Below are positions 49,977 through 58,899 of a stretch of 64,000 nucleotides of DNA, piece by piece. The notes under the pieces were generated by a model, which saw nothing but the letters and a program-made list of their open reading frames with translations, was not told the origin of the DNA and did no database searches. The position numbers and the translations under genes are program-made. The stretch comes from JALYNX01 sp963749415 (GTDB lineage: Bacteria > Actinomycetota > Acidimicrobiia > Spongiisociales > ZC4RG35). Numbering within the stretch: the stretch's first letter is position 1; every line of letters begins with the position of its first letter. The stretch lies in the NCBI GenBank assembly GCA_963749415.1, contig CAVVMG010000001.1, forward strand, positions 2,046,001-2,110,000. Direction: 5' to 3'.

Positions 49977-50821
49977 TGCTCGAGAGGCGCCTCCTCATCG
50001 TCTCCGGCAAGGGCGGCGCGGGTAAGTCCGCGATCGCGGCCGGCCTCGCCCTGCTCGCCCAACGGCGCGGGCAACGGGTCCTCGCCATGGAGATGGGCTC
50101 ACCCGACGGGCTGGCCACCCACTTCGGGACCGGCCCGCTGGAATTCCAGCCCAGGGAAGTCAGGCCCGGGCTTCATGCGATGCGAATGGTCCGCGCCGAT
50201 GCCCTACTCGAATACCTGTCGTTGCAGCTCAACGTGCCCGGGATGGCCCGTTTCGGCCCGGTGGCCCGCGCCTTCGATGCACTGGCCACCACCGCCCCCG
50301 GGATTCGGGAGATCATCACCATCGGGAAGGCCCTTTGGGAGGTGAAAGAGGACCGCTGGGACGTCGTAATCGCCGATGCCCCTCCCACGGGCCAGATCGG
50401 CTCCTTCCTCAGGGCACCGGTCACCATGTCCGAACTGGTCCCCGGGGGCCGGGTGCGGGCGCAGGCGGACATGATGCGCGACCTCCTCGCCGACCCGGAT
50501 ACATCGGAGTTGGTGCTCGCAACTCTTCCCGAGGAGCTGCCCACGACGGAGACCGAGGAGACCCTGCAATGGCTCGACGTAGAGAAGGTTGTCTCTTCAC
50601 GCACTCTGATCGCGAATCGGGTGCTCGGGGAGCTCGCCGACACCGGCACCCCCAAGGGCCCGGTTGGTGAGGCGGCACAACTCCACCGCTCGCTGTGGGC
50701 GGAGCAGCAGGAGTGGCTGCAACGTCTCCCACCGGACCACACTCTCCCCTATCTCTTTGGCGTGTTCACACCCGGCGAGGTAGCCGCCCGCATGTGCGAC
50801 GAATTCGAGGCGATCACATGA
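49976..50821 (+). CDS. ArsA/GET3-like ATPase, first of pair
   Basis: 281 residues. The P-loop LLIVSGKGGAGKSAIAAGLA is at about 6-22, and VVIADAPPTGQIGSFLRAP is the switch II region with DAPPTG. This fits the ArsA/GET3 'anion-transporting ATPase' branch. In Mycobacterium the adjacent pair Rv3679/Rv3680 forms such a heterodimer. The Cys residues used for arsenite binding in true ArsA are not evident. GTG at 49976 overlaps the upstream stop; its own stop overlaps the second ATPase start (ATGA). Confidence 0.85.
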   Translation: MLERRLLIVSGKGGAGKSAIAAGLALLAQRRGQRVLAMEMGSPDGLATHFGTGPLEFQPREVRPGLHAMRMVRADALLEYLSLQLNVPGMARFGPVARAFDALATTAPGIREIITIGKALWEVKEDRWDVVIADAPPTGQIGSFLRAPVTMSELVPGGRVRAQADMMRDLLADPDTSELVLATLPEELPTTETEETLQWLDVEKVVSSRTLIANRVLGELADTGTPKGPVGEAAQLHRSLWAEQQEWLQRLPPDHTLPYLFGVFTPGEVAARMCDEFEAIT

Positions 50822-51858
50822 CGGCGACACTTCTGGTGACCGGCGCCGGAGGCGTGGGAAAGACAACCGTTGCTGCCGCGATAGCCATCCGATCTGCTCG
50901 CTCCGGACTGAGAACCCTGGTGGTCACCGTCGACCCAGCCCGCCGTCTTGCAGCGGCGCTCGGTGTCAGCGACCTGGGCAACGAGCCCCAGCCCCACCAT
51001 GACGAGCCCGGACTTTGGGCCGCCATGCTCGATGCCTCCGCCTCCTGGCGAGCTGTGGCCATGCGCCACGCCGACCCCAAGGTGGCGAGCCGGCTCGCCG
51101 ACAACGATTTCTTCAAGGCGGCTTCGGAGCATTTCCCGGCATCCCAGTCCTACGCGGCCGCCGATCAGGCGGTCACGTTCGTCCAAGCCAAGGCGTGGGA
51201 TCTGGTCGTGGTGGACACCCCACCGTCCGGCGGCGGCATCGAATTCTTCACCTCACCTGCCGAAATGGCGGATCTGGTCGGTGGGCGCCTTCTGCGCTGG
51301 ATCACAGGGGGCCCGCTCCCGGGACGACGGGTCTTGTTCAACGCCGCCGGGCGTCCCGTGCTGCGAATGGCCGACTCGATTCTCGGCTCCGATCTGTTGG
51401 AGCGGGTCGCGGAATTCCTACTCGACCTTCGCACCACTTATGACGGCGTTGCTCGCCGTGGCCGGGAGATCGAGCGCGTTCTCCGGTCGTCGGCGATCAT
51501 CGTGGTCACCACCCCCGAGCCGGCACCGGTGCGCGAGGCCATCAGGTTCTATCGGGAGCTGCCTGCGATCGCCGCGGAGCCAGCGGCAGTGGTCTTCAAC
51601 CGGATCCTGCCCGAGACCTGGGCCCGGGCCAGGGTGCCTGCGGGGACCTCGCCCGCCCTGGCAGCCAACATGGCCAGGTGGAAGGCGGAAACCGTCCGCC
51701 AGCGGGACACCCGTGACGAGTTCTCCGCCAGGTACGGGGCGAAGGTCGCCACGATCCCTTGGTCACCGACGGCGCCGACCGACCTCGACGGCCTCGCCGG
51801 CATCCTGGAACGTGCCAACGGGATGCCGTGGGCCTCTATCGGAATCCACGAGGGGTAA
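50818..51858 (+). CDS. ArsA/GET3-like ATPase, second of pair
   Basis: 346 residues. It has the P-loop LLVTGAGGVGKTTVAAAIAI, the switch I region VVTVDPARRLAAALG, and the switch II region LVVVDTPPSGGGIEFF. This is the longer partner of the pair, equivalent in position to mycobacterial Rv3680. The two proteins probably form a heterodimer that uses ATP to handle a membrane or redox cargo; the cargo is unknown. ATG at 50818 overlaps the preceding stop, implying coupled, near-stoichiometric translation. Confidence 0.85.
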   Translation: MTATLLVTGAGGVGKTTVAAAIAIRSARSGLRTLVVTVDPARRLAAALGVSDLGNEPQPHHDEPGLWAAMLDASASWRAVAMRHADPKVASRLADNDFFKAASEHFPASQSYAAADQAVTFVQAKAWDLVVVDTPPSGGGIEFFTSPAEMADLVGGRLLRWITGGPLPGRRVLFNAAGRPVLRMADSILGSDLLERVAEFLLDLRTTYDGVARRGREIERVLRSSAIIVVTTPEPAPVREAIRFYRELPAIAAEPAAVVFNRILPETWARARVPAGTSPALAANMARWKAETVRQRDTRDEFSARYGAKVATIPWSPTAPTDLDGLAGILERANGMPWASIGIHEG

Positions 51859-51864
51859 TAGCCT
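51859..51864 (+). promoter_or_regulatory. -10 box TAGCCT of the HAD gene, leaderless
   Basis: TAGCCT ends 6 nt before the ATG at 51871 (GTGACC between). It argues for that ATG and against the GTG at 51865, which would abut the box. Confidence 0.5.
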
Positions 51865-51870
51865 GTGACC

Positions 51871-52677
51871 ATGGCAACCAGTGCCGCATTCTTCGATCTC
51901 GACCGGACCCTGATATCGGGGGCCTCCGCGTTTCCGTTCGGAATCGAAGCCTGGAGACAGGGTCTCGCATCCAACGACGACTTGCGCCGGTGGGCGATAG
52001 CCGCGATCAGCTTCAAGCTCCTCGGCGACAAGGGAGACAACTCCGACGACATCAAGGGTGATTTTCTGAGTCGCAGCGAAGGTGCCTCGGTGCGGGCGAT
52101 GGAAGGCGTCGGCACCGCCGTGATGCCCAAGCTGGTGGCCAGGGTCAGGCCCGAGGCCCGACGCCTGATCGAGATGCATCACGAGGCAGGTCGTGACACC
52201 TGGATCGTGTCTGCATCGCCATATGAGATCGTGGAGCCGTTCGCCCGCACGCTGGGAATGACCGGCGCCATTGCCACCAAGGGCCGGGTAGTGGCGGGGC
52301 ACTACACAGGTGAGCTCGACGGGCCGTTCGTCTATGGCCAGGGCAAGGCCGAGGCCATAGACAAGCTCACTGCCGACCTGGGTTACGACCTGGATCGCAG
52401 CTACGCGTATTCCGACTCCATCTCCGACCTGCCGATGATGGAGATGGTGGGACACCCGGTGGCGGTCAACCCGGACTCCGAGCTCGACCGAGTCGCCCAT
52501 GAGCGGGGATGGCCGATCGTCATCTTCGCCCGGAGGACGAAGCGGGCCATCGCCCTGAGCGCGATGGGCACCACGGCTGCGGTATTTGCGGCCAGCGCCT
52601 ATGCCCTCGGGCGCCGCCACGGGCGGGGACACGCAATGGCGAAGGTGGCGGAGAAGCAGATCAGCGCAGCGCGCTGA
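51871..52677 (+). CDS. HAD-IB family phosphatase with C-terminal membrane segment
   Basis: 268 residues. HAD motif I is AAFFDLDRTLISGASAFPFG (DxDxT), motif II is WIVSASPYEIVEPFAR, and the motif IV acidic residues are in YAYSDSISDLPMMEMVG. This is the SerB/HAD-IB group acting on phosphorylated small molecules or phospholipid precursors. A hydrophobic segment near the C-terminus (ALSAMGTTAAVFAASAYALG) may anchor it to the membrane. It follows the ArsA-like pair by 12 nt but has its own -10 box. Its stop is directly next to the convergent dnaE stop. Confidence 0.85.
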   Translation: MATSAAFFDLDRTLISGASAFPFGIEAWRQGLASNDDLRRWAIAAISFKLLGDKGDNSDDIKGDFLSRSEGASVRAMEGVGTAVMPKLVARVRPEARRLIEMHHEAGRDTWIVSASPYEIVEPFARTLGMTGAIATKGRVVAGHYTGELDGPFVYGQGKAEAIDKLTADLGYDLDRSYAYSDSISDLPMMEMVGHPVAVNPDSELDRVAHERGWPIVIFARRTKRAIALSAMGTTAAVFAASAYALGRRHGRGHAMAKVAEKQISAAR

Positions 52678-55600
52678 TCAGATCACGACCCGCTGGCCCA
52701 GTAGCTCTTTCAACTCGGCGAAGAGGGCAGACCTCGGCTCCACCCGATGGCTGTCGGACAGCTTGAGCACCTTGACCCCGTTCTCGCCGACCATGTGAAG
52801 GAACACGCTGGCCGACCCCGGGTGATTGGCCAGGATCCCCTTCAGCCGGTTGACCACCTCCGGAGAGAGCCGGGCTGCAGAGACCTGGAGCCGAACCGAT
52901 GAGTCGTCCTTGACTTCGAGCTCCTTGATCTCCCTGGCGATGACCTTGACCTCGTCACCCCGGTTGTCGAGGTTGCCCGCGACCACGACCACGGCGTCGG
53001 GGACGATGACCGGGCCGAAATCGTGGACCGTCCGCGGGAAGGCCATCACCTCGACCGAGCCTTCGAGGTCCTCGAGCTGGAAGAAGATCATCGGCTCGCC
53101 TTTTCTCGTCCATCGCCGCGTGATCGACGCCACCAACCCGCCGACCGTGATGCTCGCCCGATCGGGCAGCTCGCCCAGATCATGAATCGTGTTCGCCGCT
53201 GCAGCTGCCAGTGACGGCCCTATGGCGAGCAACGGATGATCGGACACATAGAGACCCAGCATCTCCTTCTCGAACGCGAGTCGCACCTTCTGCGACCAGG
53301 CGAGTGCCGGGATCTCGATCCGGGTCTCGACGACGGCCTCGACATCTCCGGCAAACAAGCTGTACTGGCCCATCTCCTCGTTGCGGCGCCGCTCCATCGT
53401 GGCGTCGAGAATCTGCTCGTAGACCATCATCAGCCCGCGTCTGGTATCTCCGGTCGCGTCGAATGCCCCGGCCTTGACCAACGACTCGACAGTCCTCTTG
53501 TTGAGCACCGAGGGATCCACCCGATCGACGAAGTCCTGGAATGATTCGAACGGCTGCTCCAGCCGGGCGTCGATGATCCTCTCCACCACCCCGCCCCCGA
53601 CATTGCGGACCGCCGACAGCCCGAAGCGGATTCCTCCCTCGCGCACCGTGAAATCCGTGTCGGACTCGTTCACGTCCGGGACGAGGACCTTGATCCCCAT
53701 CTGGCGGCACTCGTTGAGGTAGACCGCGGTGCGGTCCTTGTCCTTCTTGGTGGCGGTGAGCAGGGCGGCCAGATACTCGGCGGGATGGTGAGCTTTGAGA
53801 TAGGCGGTCTGATAAGCGACCAACCCGTAGGCCGCGCTGTGCGATCGGTTGAACCCATAGCCGGCAAAGTGCTCGATGAGGCCGAAGATCTCCCGTCCCA
53901 CAGCCTCGGTGTGCCCCTGGCTCATGCACCCGTGGACGAATTTCTCCTCCTCGGCGACCATCACCGACTTGATCTTCTTCCCCATCGCCCGGCGCAGGTT
54001 GTCGGCGTCGACCATGGAGTACCCGGCCATCTCCTGGGCCACCGTCATCACCTGTTCCTGATACACCATGATCTGATAGGTGTCGGCCAGCTTGTCGGTG
54101 AGGGCGGGGTGGAGCTCCTCGATCGGCGCCCGACCGTTCTTGCGGTCCGCGTAGAGGTTGTGCATGTTCGCCCCCATCGGACCCGGCCGGTAGAGGGCGA
54201 CGAGGGCGATCACATCGTTGAACGAGTCGGGTCTCAGGGAGCGGATCAGAGAGCGCATCGCGGTGCCCTCGAGCTGGAACACACCGATGGTGTTGCCCGA
54301 TTGGAGGAGCTGGAACGTCTTCTCGTCGTCGAGCGGTATGACATCGATGTCGAGCCTGGACCCTGTGGTCTCCTCGACGAGCTCGAGGCAGCGCTCGATG
54401 ATCGAGAGGTTGCGGAGGCCGAGGAAGTCCATCTTGAGCAGCCCGAGCTCCTGGACCCCATGCATCTCGTATTGGGTGACGACCTCGGCGTCCTCCCCCT
54501 TCTGTTGGATGGGGACGATCTCGATCAGCGGTTGAGGGCCGATGACCACCGCGGCGGCGTGGATCGAGTCCTGTCTCCGCAATCCCTCCACGCCTCGCGC
54601 AGCATCCACCGTTTCCCGGACCGCAGGATCGGTCTCGTAGAGCTCGCGCAGGCCCTGGGCATTGGCGTACCAATCCTTGACCGTCGAGTCGGCGTCGGGC
54701 GCTGGAGCGATCAGGACCTGTTCCAGGGTCGCCTCCCGGCCCAAGATCGCCGGGGGCATCGCCTTGGCCACCCGGTCTCCCACCCCGTAGGGATGGCCCA
54801 ACACCCGGGCCGCGTCCCTGATTGCCTGCTTCCCTTTGATCGTGGAAAAGGTGACGATCTGGGCGACCCGGTCGGCACCGTATTTCTGGGCCGCGTAGCG
54901 AATGACATCGGCGCGATACCGCTCGTCGAAATCCATGTCGATGTCGGGCATCTCCTTGCGGCCCGGGTTCAAGAACCGCTCGAAGATCAACCCATACTCG
55001 AGCGGGTCGAGATCGGTGATCCGCAGGCAATAAGAGACGATCGACCCTGCAGCCGATCCCCTGCCCGGACCGACCCGGATCCGGTTCTCCCGCGCATACC
55101 GGATCAGGTCCCACACGATTAGGAAGTAGGCGGGGAAGCCCATCTCCTCGATGATCTTCAGCTCGTGCTCGACTCGCTCCCAGACCTCGGGGCCCGGGCT
55201 CGACCCGTAACGTTCCCGGGCCCCCTGGTCGACGAGCTTCCGCAGATAGGTGACCTCGGTCTCCCCTGCCGGGACCGGGAAATGCGGGAGCAGGATCTTG
55301 CCGAACTCAAATCCGACATTTGCCCTCTCCGCGATCAGCAGGGTGTTGTCACAGGCACCGGGATAGGTATCGGCGGGAAAGAGGGCGCGCATCTCGGCGG
55401 CGGTCTTCAGATAATGATCGTTGCCTTCGAAGCGGAGCCTGCCTGTGTCGCTGCGCAAGGACCCGGTCTGGATGCAGAGCAGGACGTCGTGGGCGTCGTG
55501 TTCTGAGCGGTGCGTGTAGTGGGCATCGTTGGTGGCGAGCAAGGGCGCACCGATCCGATGCGAGATCTCGAGGAGGTCGGGCATGATCGCCTTCTGCGCC

Positions 55601-56184
55601 GGCAAACCATGGTCCTGGACCTCGATGAAGAAACCCTCTTTGCCAAAGATGTCCTGGAACCGGCCGGCAGCGGCCAAGGCCGCGTCGAGGTCCCGGATCT
55701 GTCCCTGGTTGCCCTCCTCGCTCATCGAGTCAGGAGCCAGCAGTTGGGGCACCAGCCCTCCCAGGCACCCTGAGGTGGCGATGATCCCCTCCGAGTGCTG
55801 GGCGAGCAGCTCCAGGTCCATCCTCGGCTTGTAGTAGTAGCCCTCGAGGAAAGCCTTGGAGGAGAGCTGGAGCAGGTTGCGATACCCGGCCTCGTTCTCT
55901 GCGAACAGGTTCATGTGGTACCGCTTGTTGGCTCCCCCGAGGGGCCGATCGAAACGTGAGCCGTCGGTGAGATAGGCCTCGATGCCGATGATGGGCTTGA
56001 TGCCGGCCTCGCCCGCCGCCTTGACGAAGTCGACCACTCCGTAGAGAACACCGTGGTCTGTGATCGCGATCGCGGGCTGGCCATCAGCGGCAGCCGCCCC
56101 CACAACATCCTTGATCCGGGCCGCGCCGTCGAGCATCGAGTATTCGGTGTGGACGTGGAGATGAGCGAATGACACGGCTGTCAT
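52678..56184 (-). CDS. dnaE: DNA polymerase III alpha subunit (DnaE1 type)
   Basis: 1168 residues, full length and without an intein. The N-terminal PHP domain begins FAHLHVHTEYSMLDGAARIK. The catalytic Asp triad region includes GSAAGSIVSYCLRITDLDP and RKEMPDIDMDFDERYR, and AYGLVAYQTAYLKAHHP is a conserved finger motif. A C-terminal OB domain (ASITVGGLVASITRRWTRKG) follows. It is the replicative polymerase. ATG at 56184 has TAAGGTGA as ribosome-binding site. Confidence 0.96.
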   Translation of the reverse strand: MTAVSFAHLHVHTEYSMLDGAARIKDVVGAAAADGQPAIAITDHGVLYGVVDFVKAAGEAGIKPIIGIEAYLTDGSRFDRPLGGANKRYHMNLFAENEAGYRNLLQLSSKAFLEGYYYKPRMDLELLAQHSEGIIATSGCLGGLVPQLLAPDSMSEEGNQGQIRDLDAALAAAGRFQDIFGKEGFFIEVQDHGLPAQKAIMPDLLEISHRIGAPLLATNDAHYTHRSEHDAHDVLLCIQTGSLRSDTGRLRFEGNDHYLKTAAEMRALFPADTYPGACDNTLLIAERANVGFEFGKILLPHFPVPAGETEVTYLRKLVDQGARERYGSSPGPEVWERVEHELKIIEEMGFPAYFLIVWDLIRYARENRIRVGPGRGSAAGSIVSYCLRITDLDPLEYGLIFERFLNPGRKEMPDIDMDFDERYRADVIRYAAQKYGADRVAQIVTFSTIKGKQAIRDAARVLGHPYGVGDRVAKAMPPAILGREATLEQVLIAPAPDADSTVKDWYANAQGLRELYETDPAVRETVDAARGVEGLRRQDSIHAAAVVIGPQPLIEIVPIQQKGEDAEVVTQYEMHGVQELGLLKMDFLGLRNLSIIERCLELVEETTGSRLDIDVIPLDDEKTFQLLQSGNTIGVFQLEGTAMRSLIRSLRPDSFNDVIALVALYRPGPMGANMHNLYADRKNGRAPIEELHPALTDKLADTYQIMVYQEQVMTVAQEMAGYSMVDADNLRRAMGKKIKSVMVAEEEKFVHGCMSQGHTEAVGREIFGLIEHFAGYGFNRSHSAAYGLVAYQTAYLKAHHPAEYLAALLTATKKDKDRTAVYLNECRQMGIKVLVPDVNESDTDFTVREGGIRFGLSAVRNVGGGVVERIIDARLEQPFESFQDFVDRVDPSVLNKRTVESLVKAGAFDATGDTRRGLMMVYEQILDATMERRRNEEMGQYSLFAGDVEAVVETRIEIPALAWSQKVRLAFEKEMLGLYVSDHPLLAIGPSLAAAAANTIHDLGELPDRASITVGGLVASITRRWTRKGEPMIFFQLEDLEGSVEVMAFPRTVHDFGPVIVPDAVVVVAGNLDNRGDEVKVIAREIKELEVKDDSSVRLQVSAARLSPEVVNRLKGILANHPGSASVFLHMVGENGVKVLKLSDSHRVEPRSALFAELKELLGQRVVI

Positions 56185-56195
56185 TTCACCTTAGC

Positions 56196-57044
56196 TCAGA
56201 TGGAGACTGCCACCGCGGCCAGGGCGGCGACGGCGAACCCGACTGTCGCCCGCAGGGTCGCTGCCCTCGGCCCCTGGATCAACGCCCACACCTCGGCGAT
56301 GAGGAAGCCTGCGATCAGACCCCCCAGATGCGCTTGCCATGAGATCCCCGGGAAGATGAATGGGATGGCGGCATTGATCAAGAGCAGGAAACCGAGCTGG
56401 TTGAGCACGGCCCGCCCGTATGCCGTGTTGCGCCGGTGAACAGCCCAGCTCAGCCATACGCCAAAGAGCCCGAAGATGGCGCCGGAGGCCCCCACGGCCA
56501 CGTCGGTGGGCCCGCCGAAGTAGAAGGCGGCGGCTCCGCCGACACCTGCAGCCGCCAGATAGACACTGATGAACGGCAGGGTGCCCACCCCCCTCTCCAC
56601 CTGCGGTCCGACCACCCACAGCGCCCACATGTTGAACAGGATGTGCGTGAGCGAGCCGTGGAGGAGGGCCGCGCTGTAGATCCTCCACCACTGGCCGGCC
56701 GCCACCGCCTCGTTCGACTGGGCAAGCGCGAAGAACGTCTCGTCCCCGAATCTCCCGAAGCTGGTGATCAAGTAGAAGAAAATCGAGAGCGCGATGATGA
56801 CCATCGTGGCCGGCGCACCCGACCGGGCGCCCATCGCCCGCCTCGCCCCCGCCGGCCGGGGTGTGACCTTCTGCACCGGCTGACCGCCTTCGGCGCGCAG
56901 GCAGTCAGGGCAGCGCTGGCCTACCGCGGCGTCTATGGAGCAGGACGAGCAAATCGGCCGTCCGCATCGGCTGCAGTGGAGCAGGGTGTGCCGGTCGGGA
57001 TGGCGGTAACAGACCGGGGCCTCGGTGGTGTGATCCTGGGTCAC
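56196..57044 (-). CDS. Rhomboid intramembrane protease with N-terminal zinc finger
   Basis: 282 residues. The N-terminus has a B-box-like Cys/His module (C12, H15, C24, C27, C35, C45, C48). Then come six to seven helices with the rhomboid motifs HILFNMWALWVVG, the catalytic Ser187 in VAVGASGAIFGLFG, and the catalytic His239 in WQAHLGGLIAGF. It would cleave transmembrane proteins; its substrate is unknown. This zinc-finger-rhomboid layout is common in actinobacteria. GTG at 57044 has a leaderless -10 box. Confidence 0.9.
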   Translation of the reverse strand: MTQDHTTEAPVCYRHPDRHTLLHCSRCGRPICSSCSIDAAVGQRCPDCLRAEGGQPVQKVTPRPAGARRAMGARSGAPATMVIIALSIFFYLITSFGRFGDETFFALAQSNEAVAAGQWWRIYSAALLHGSLTHILFNMWALWVVGPQVERGVGTLPFISVYLAAAGVGGAAAFYFGGPTDVAVGASGAIFGLFGVWLSWAVHRRNTAYGRAVLNQLGFLLLINAAIPFIFPGISWQAHLGGLIAGFLIAEVWALIQGPRAATLRATVGFAVAALAAVAVSI

Positions 57045-57051
57045 GATGCAG

Positions 57052-57057
57052 ACGCTA
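57052..57057 (-). promoter_or_regulatory. -10 box TAGCGT of the rhomboid gene, leaderless
   Basis: TAGCGT on the minus strand ends 7 nt before the GTG at 57044. The same hexamer and similar spacing occur at 49751. Confidence 0.5.
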
Positions 57058-57071
57058 GATGGCTCACGTCT

Positions 57072-57988
57072 TTAGCTCGCACTCCCCCGAAGGCCCTCGA
57101 GGACCTCCAGCATGTCTCCGGGAATTGGCGCCTCCACCTCTATCCACCCACCGGTGCCCGGGTGCGCGAACCCGACGAAGCGGGCGTGGAGCATGACCCT
57201 GGGGGCGGTGATCCGGGATGGGGCCGGTGAGTAGAGGCGGTCACCGAGCACCGGGTGGTCGATGGCCGCGAGATGGACCCGGATCTGATGAGTCCGCCCC
57301 GTTTCCAGGCGCACCTCGAGAAGCGAGACATCGCCGCCGCTCAACTCCTCCAACACCTCATAGTGGGTCACCGAAGGCTTGCCTGTGGCGACCACCGCTC
57401 GTCGCGTCGGCTGGGACGGGTCCCGTCCGATGGGGGCGTCGATCGTCCCGGTGGGAACCGGGAACCGGTTGTGCGCCAGCGCCAGATAGTGACGGTCGAT
57501 GTGTCGCGCTGCCAACTCCGTGGTCAGCCACTCGTAGGCGGCTGTAGTCCGGGCGACGATCAGCACTCCAGAGGTCTCACGGTCCAGGCGATGGATCAGG
57601 CCCCAACGGCCGGGGTCGCCGACGCCCTCGAGCTCCGGGTACCGGTGCAGCAGCCCGGCAGCCAGTGTGCCGTGCTGTCTCCCGGATCCGGGATGAACGG
57701 TTATCCCCGGCGGCTTGTCGACCACCACGACCGACTCGTCCTCGAAGACCACCTGGAAGTCGACATCCTCCGCCTGGAGATCCGCGATCGGCGCCGGAGT
57801 CGGGGTGGTAATGGTCGCTCCCGCACCTACCCGGTCGCTGGGGCGCGCCGGGGCGCCATCGATGGTGACTCCCTCGTCGACCAAGGAGCGCGCCACGCTC
57901 CTGCTCACACCCAGCAGTTCCGAGATGCCTTGTCCACCCGGGCCCCGGCGAGGTTCTCAGGGACTTCGAAGGTCAGCGGGTTCGCCAC
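57072..57988 (-). CDS. rluD: RluD-family 23S rRNA pseudouridine synthase (one frameshift near the start)
   Basis: The catalytic domain is intact: VVDKPPGITVHPGSGRQHGT, LIHRLDRETSGVLIVARTT with the catalytic Asp, and LETGRTHQIRVHLAAIDHPV. The S4 domain at the N-terminus is split: starting from a GTG at 57988 it reads MANPLTFEVPENLAGARVDK, and one base must be added at about 57927 to continue as AISELLGVSRSVARSLVDEG. As given, translation could only start at the GTG at 57908 and would lack most of the S4 domain (278 residues). The full start overlaps the lspA stop region, as expected for the lspA-rluD pair. Confidence 0.88.
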
Positions 57989-58428
57989 GCCTGAATCAGT
58001 AGCAGGCTGACTGCGACGGTGATCGAGGCGTCGGCGAGGTTGAAGGTCGGGATCCACCACAGGTTGACCCAGTCGATCACCTTGCCGTCGAGCAGGCCGG
58101 GGCCCCGAAAGATCCTGTCCATCAGGTTCCCCAGGGCACCGGAGATGACCAGGGCAAAGCCAAGCACCTCGAGGGTCGGCCTCGGGTGGCGCAAGGAGTA
58201 GAGAAGCGCCGAGCTCACCGCGATCGCGGCCATCCCGAGCACCGCCCCTGCGTTCTGGAGCGAGCCGAAGGCCGCCCCCGGATTCTCGACGTAGGTCAGC
58301 GACAGAAATCCGGGGATGATCTCGACCGGCCCATCGGCGAACTGGACCGACGCCCAGCGCTTGGTGAGGACGTCCAGCGTGACGACGACAGCGACGATCC
58401 CCAGGACGAGGGCGTAGCGGCGAATCAA
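57973..58428 (-). CDS. lspA: Lipoprotein signal peptidase
   Basis: 151 residues with four helices. The catalytic aspartates are Asp104 in GALGNLMDRIF and Asp133 in FNLADASITV, and the conserved YVENPGAAFGSL is present. It cleaves signal peptides of diacylglyceryl-modified prolipoproteins. TTG at 58428 is chosen because it overlaps the preceding stop codon (TTGA), matching the junction style elsewhere; the frame is open to 58506 but would overlap the upstream gene by more than 80 nt. Confidence 0.92.
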   Translation of the reverse strand: MIRRYALVLGIVAVVVTLDVLTKRWASVQFADGPVEIIPGFLSLTYVENPGAAFGSLQNAGAVLGMAAIAVSSALLYSLRHPRPTLEVLGFALVISGALGNLMDRIFRGPGLLDGKVIDWVNLWWIPTFNLADASITVAVSLLLIQAWRTR

Positions 58429-58799
58429 GTCTTGCGGGCGCAGTCGACGCAGAGCGTCACATAGGGAAGGACGTCGAGCCTGGCCATCGGGATCGACTTG
58501 CCGCAACTCTCACATGTCCCGTAGGTCCCGTTCTCGATGTTCTCGAGCGCCCGCTCCACCTTGCTCAGGAGGTCGACCGTGTTCTGCTCGATGGAGAGCT
58601 CTTTCTCGTATTCGAATTTCATCGATCCCGCCTCGGCATTGCCGGGGTCGGGGCTGCGGTCCGACGAGCTCTCGGTGAGCCTGGCCTCTTCCAGTTCCTG
58701 CTCGTAGTCCCTGATCAGGTCCTGCAGCCGGTCACGCTCGTCCTCGAGTCGTTTTCGGTACCTGTCGACCGTCGATTTGGCGAGACTTCTGGCCACCAC
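58425..58799 (-). CDS. DksA/TraR-type zinc-finger protein
   Basis: 124 residues. The N-terminal half is a charged coiled coil (DRYRKRLEDERDRLQDLIRD), and the C-terminus is a four-Cys zinc finger with C96-x2-C99 and C117-x2-C120 (CESCGKSIPMARL, LCVDCARKT). DksA-type proteins bind RNA polymerase through its secondary channel; whether this one does is inference, and the coiled-coil tip lacks the clear DksA Asp pair. Tandem GTGs at 58799 and 58796 follow GAGGTG; either may be the start. It overlaps lspA. Confidence 0.82.
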   Translation of the reverse strand: MVARSLAKSTVDRYRKRLEDERDRLQDLIRDYEQELEEARLTESSSDRSPDPGNAEAGSMKFEYEKELSIEQNTVDLLSKVERALENIENGTYGTCESCGKSIPMARLDVLPYVTLCVDCARKT

Positions 58800-58864
58800 G
58801 CACCTCGTAAAGGGCGGGAACCTTATCAATTCCCGGGTTCTTCGTCACTGCATTGGGGATTCCC

Positions 58865-58870
58865 TACGAT
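58865..58870 (+). promoter_or_regulatory. Possible ileS -10 box (TACGAT)
   Basis: TACGAT lies 29 nt before the ileS ATG, giving a leader of about 22 nt. That is too short for a T-box riboswitch, so ileS is not controlled by one here. Confidence 0.35.
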
Positions 58871-58899
58871 TCCGGCTCCCCTGCCCCCGAGATCGGCCC

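Noticed and set aside
52678..56184. Intein in dnaE
   Set aside because: The protein is of standard length with all motifs contiguous.
58830..58899. T-box riboswitch before ileS
   Set aside because: The gap and expected leader are too short and no T-box sequence is present.
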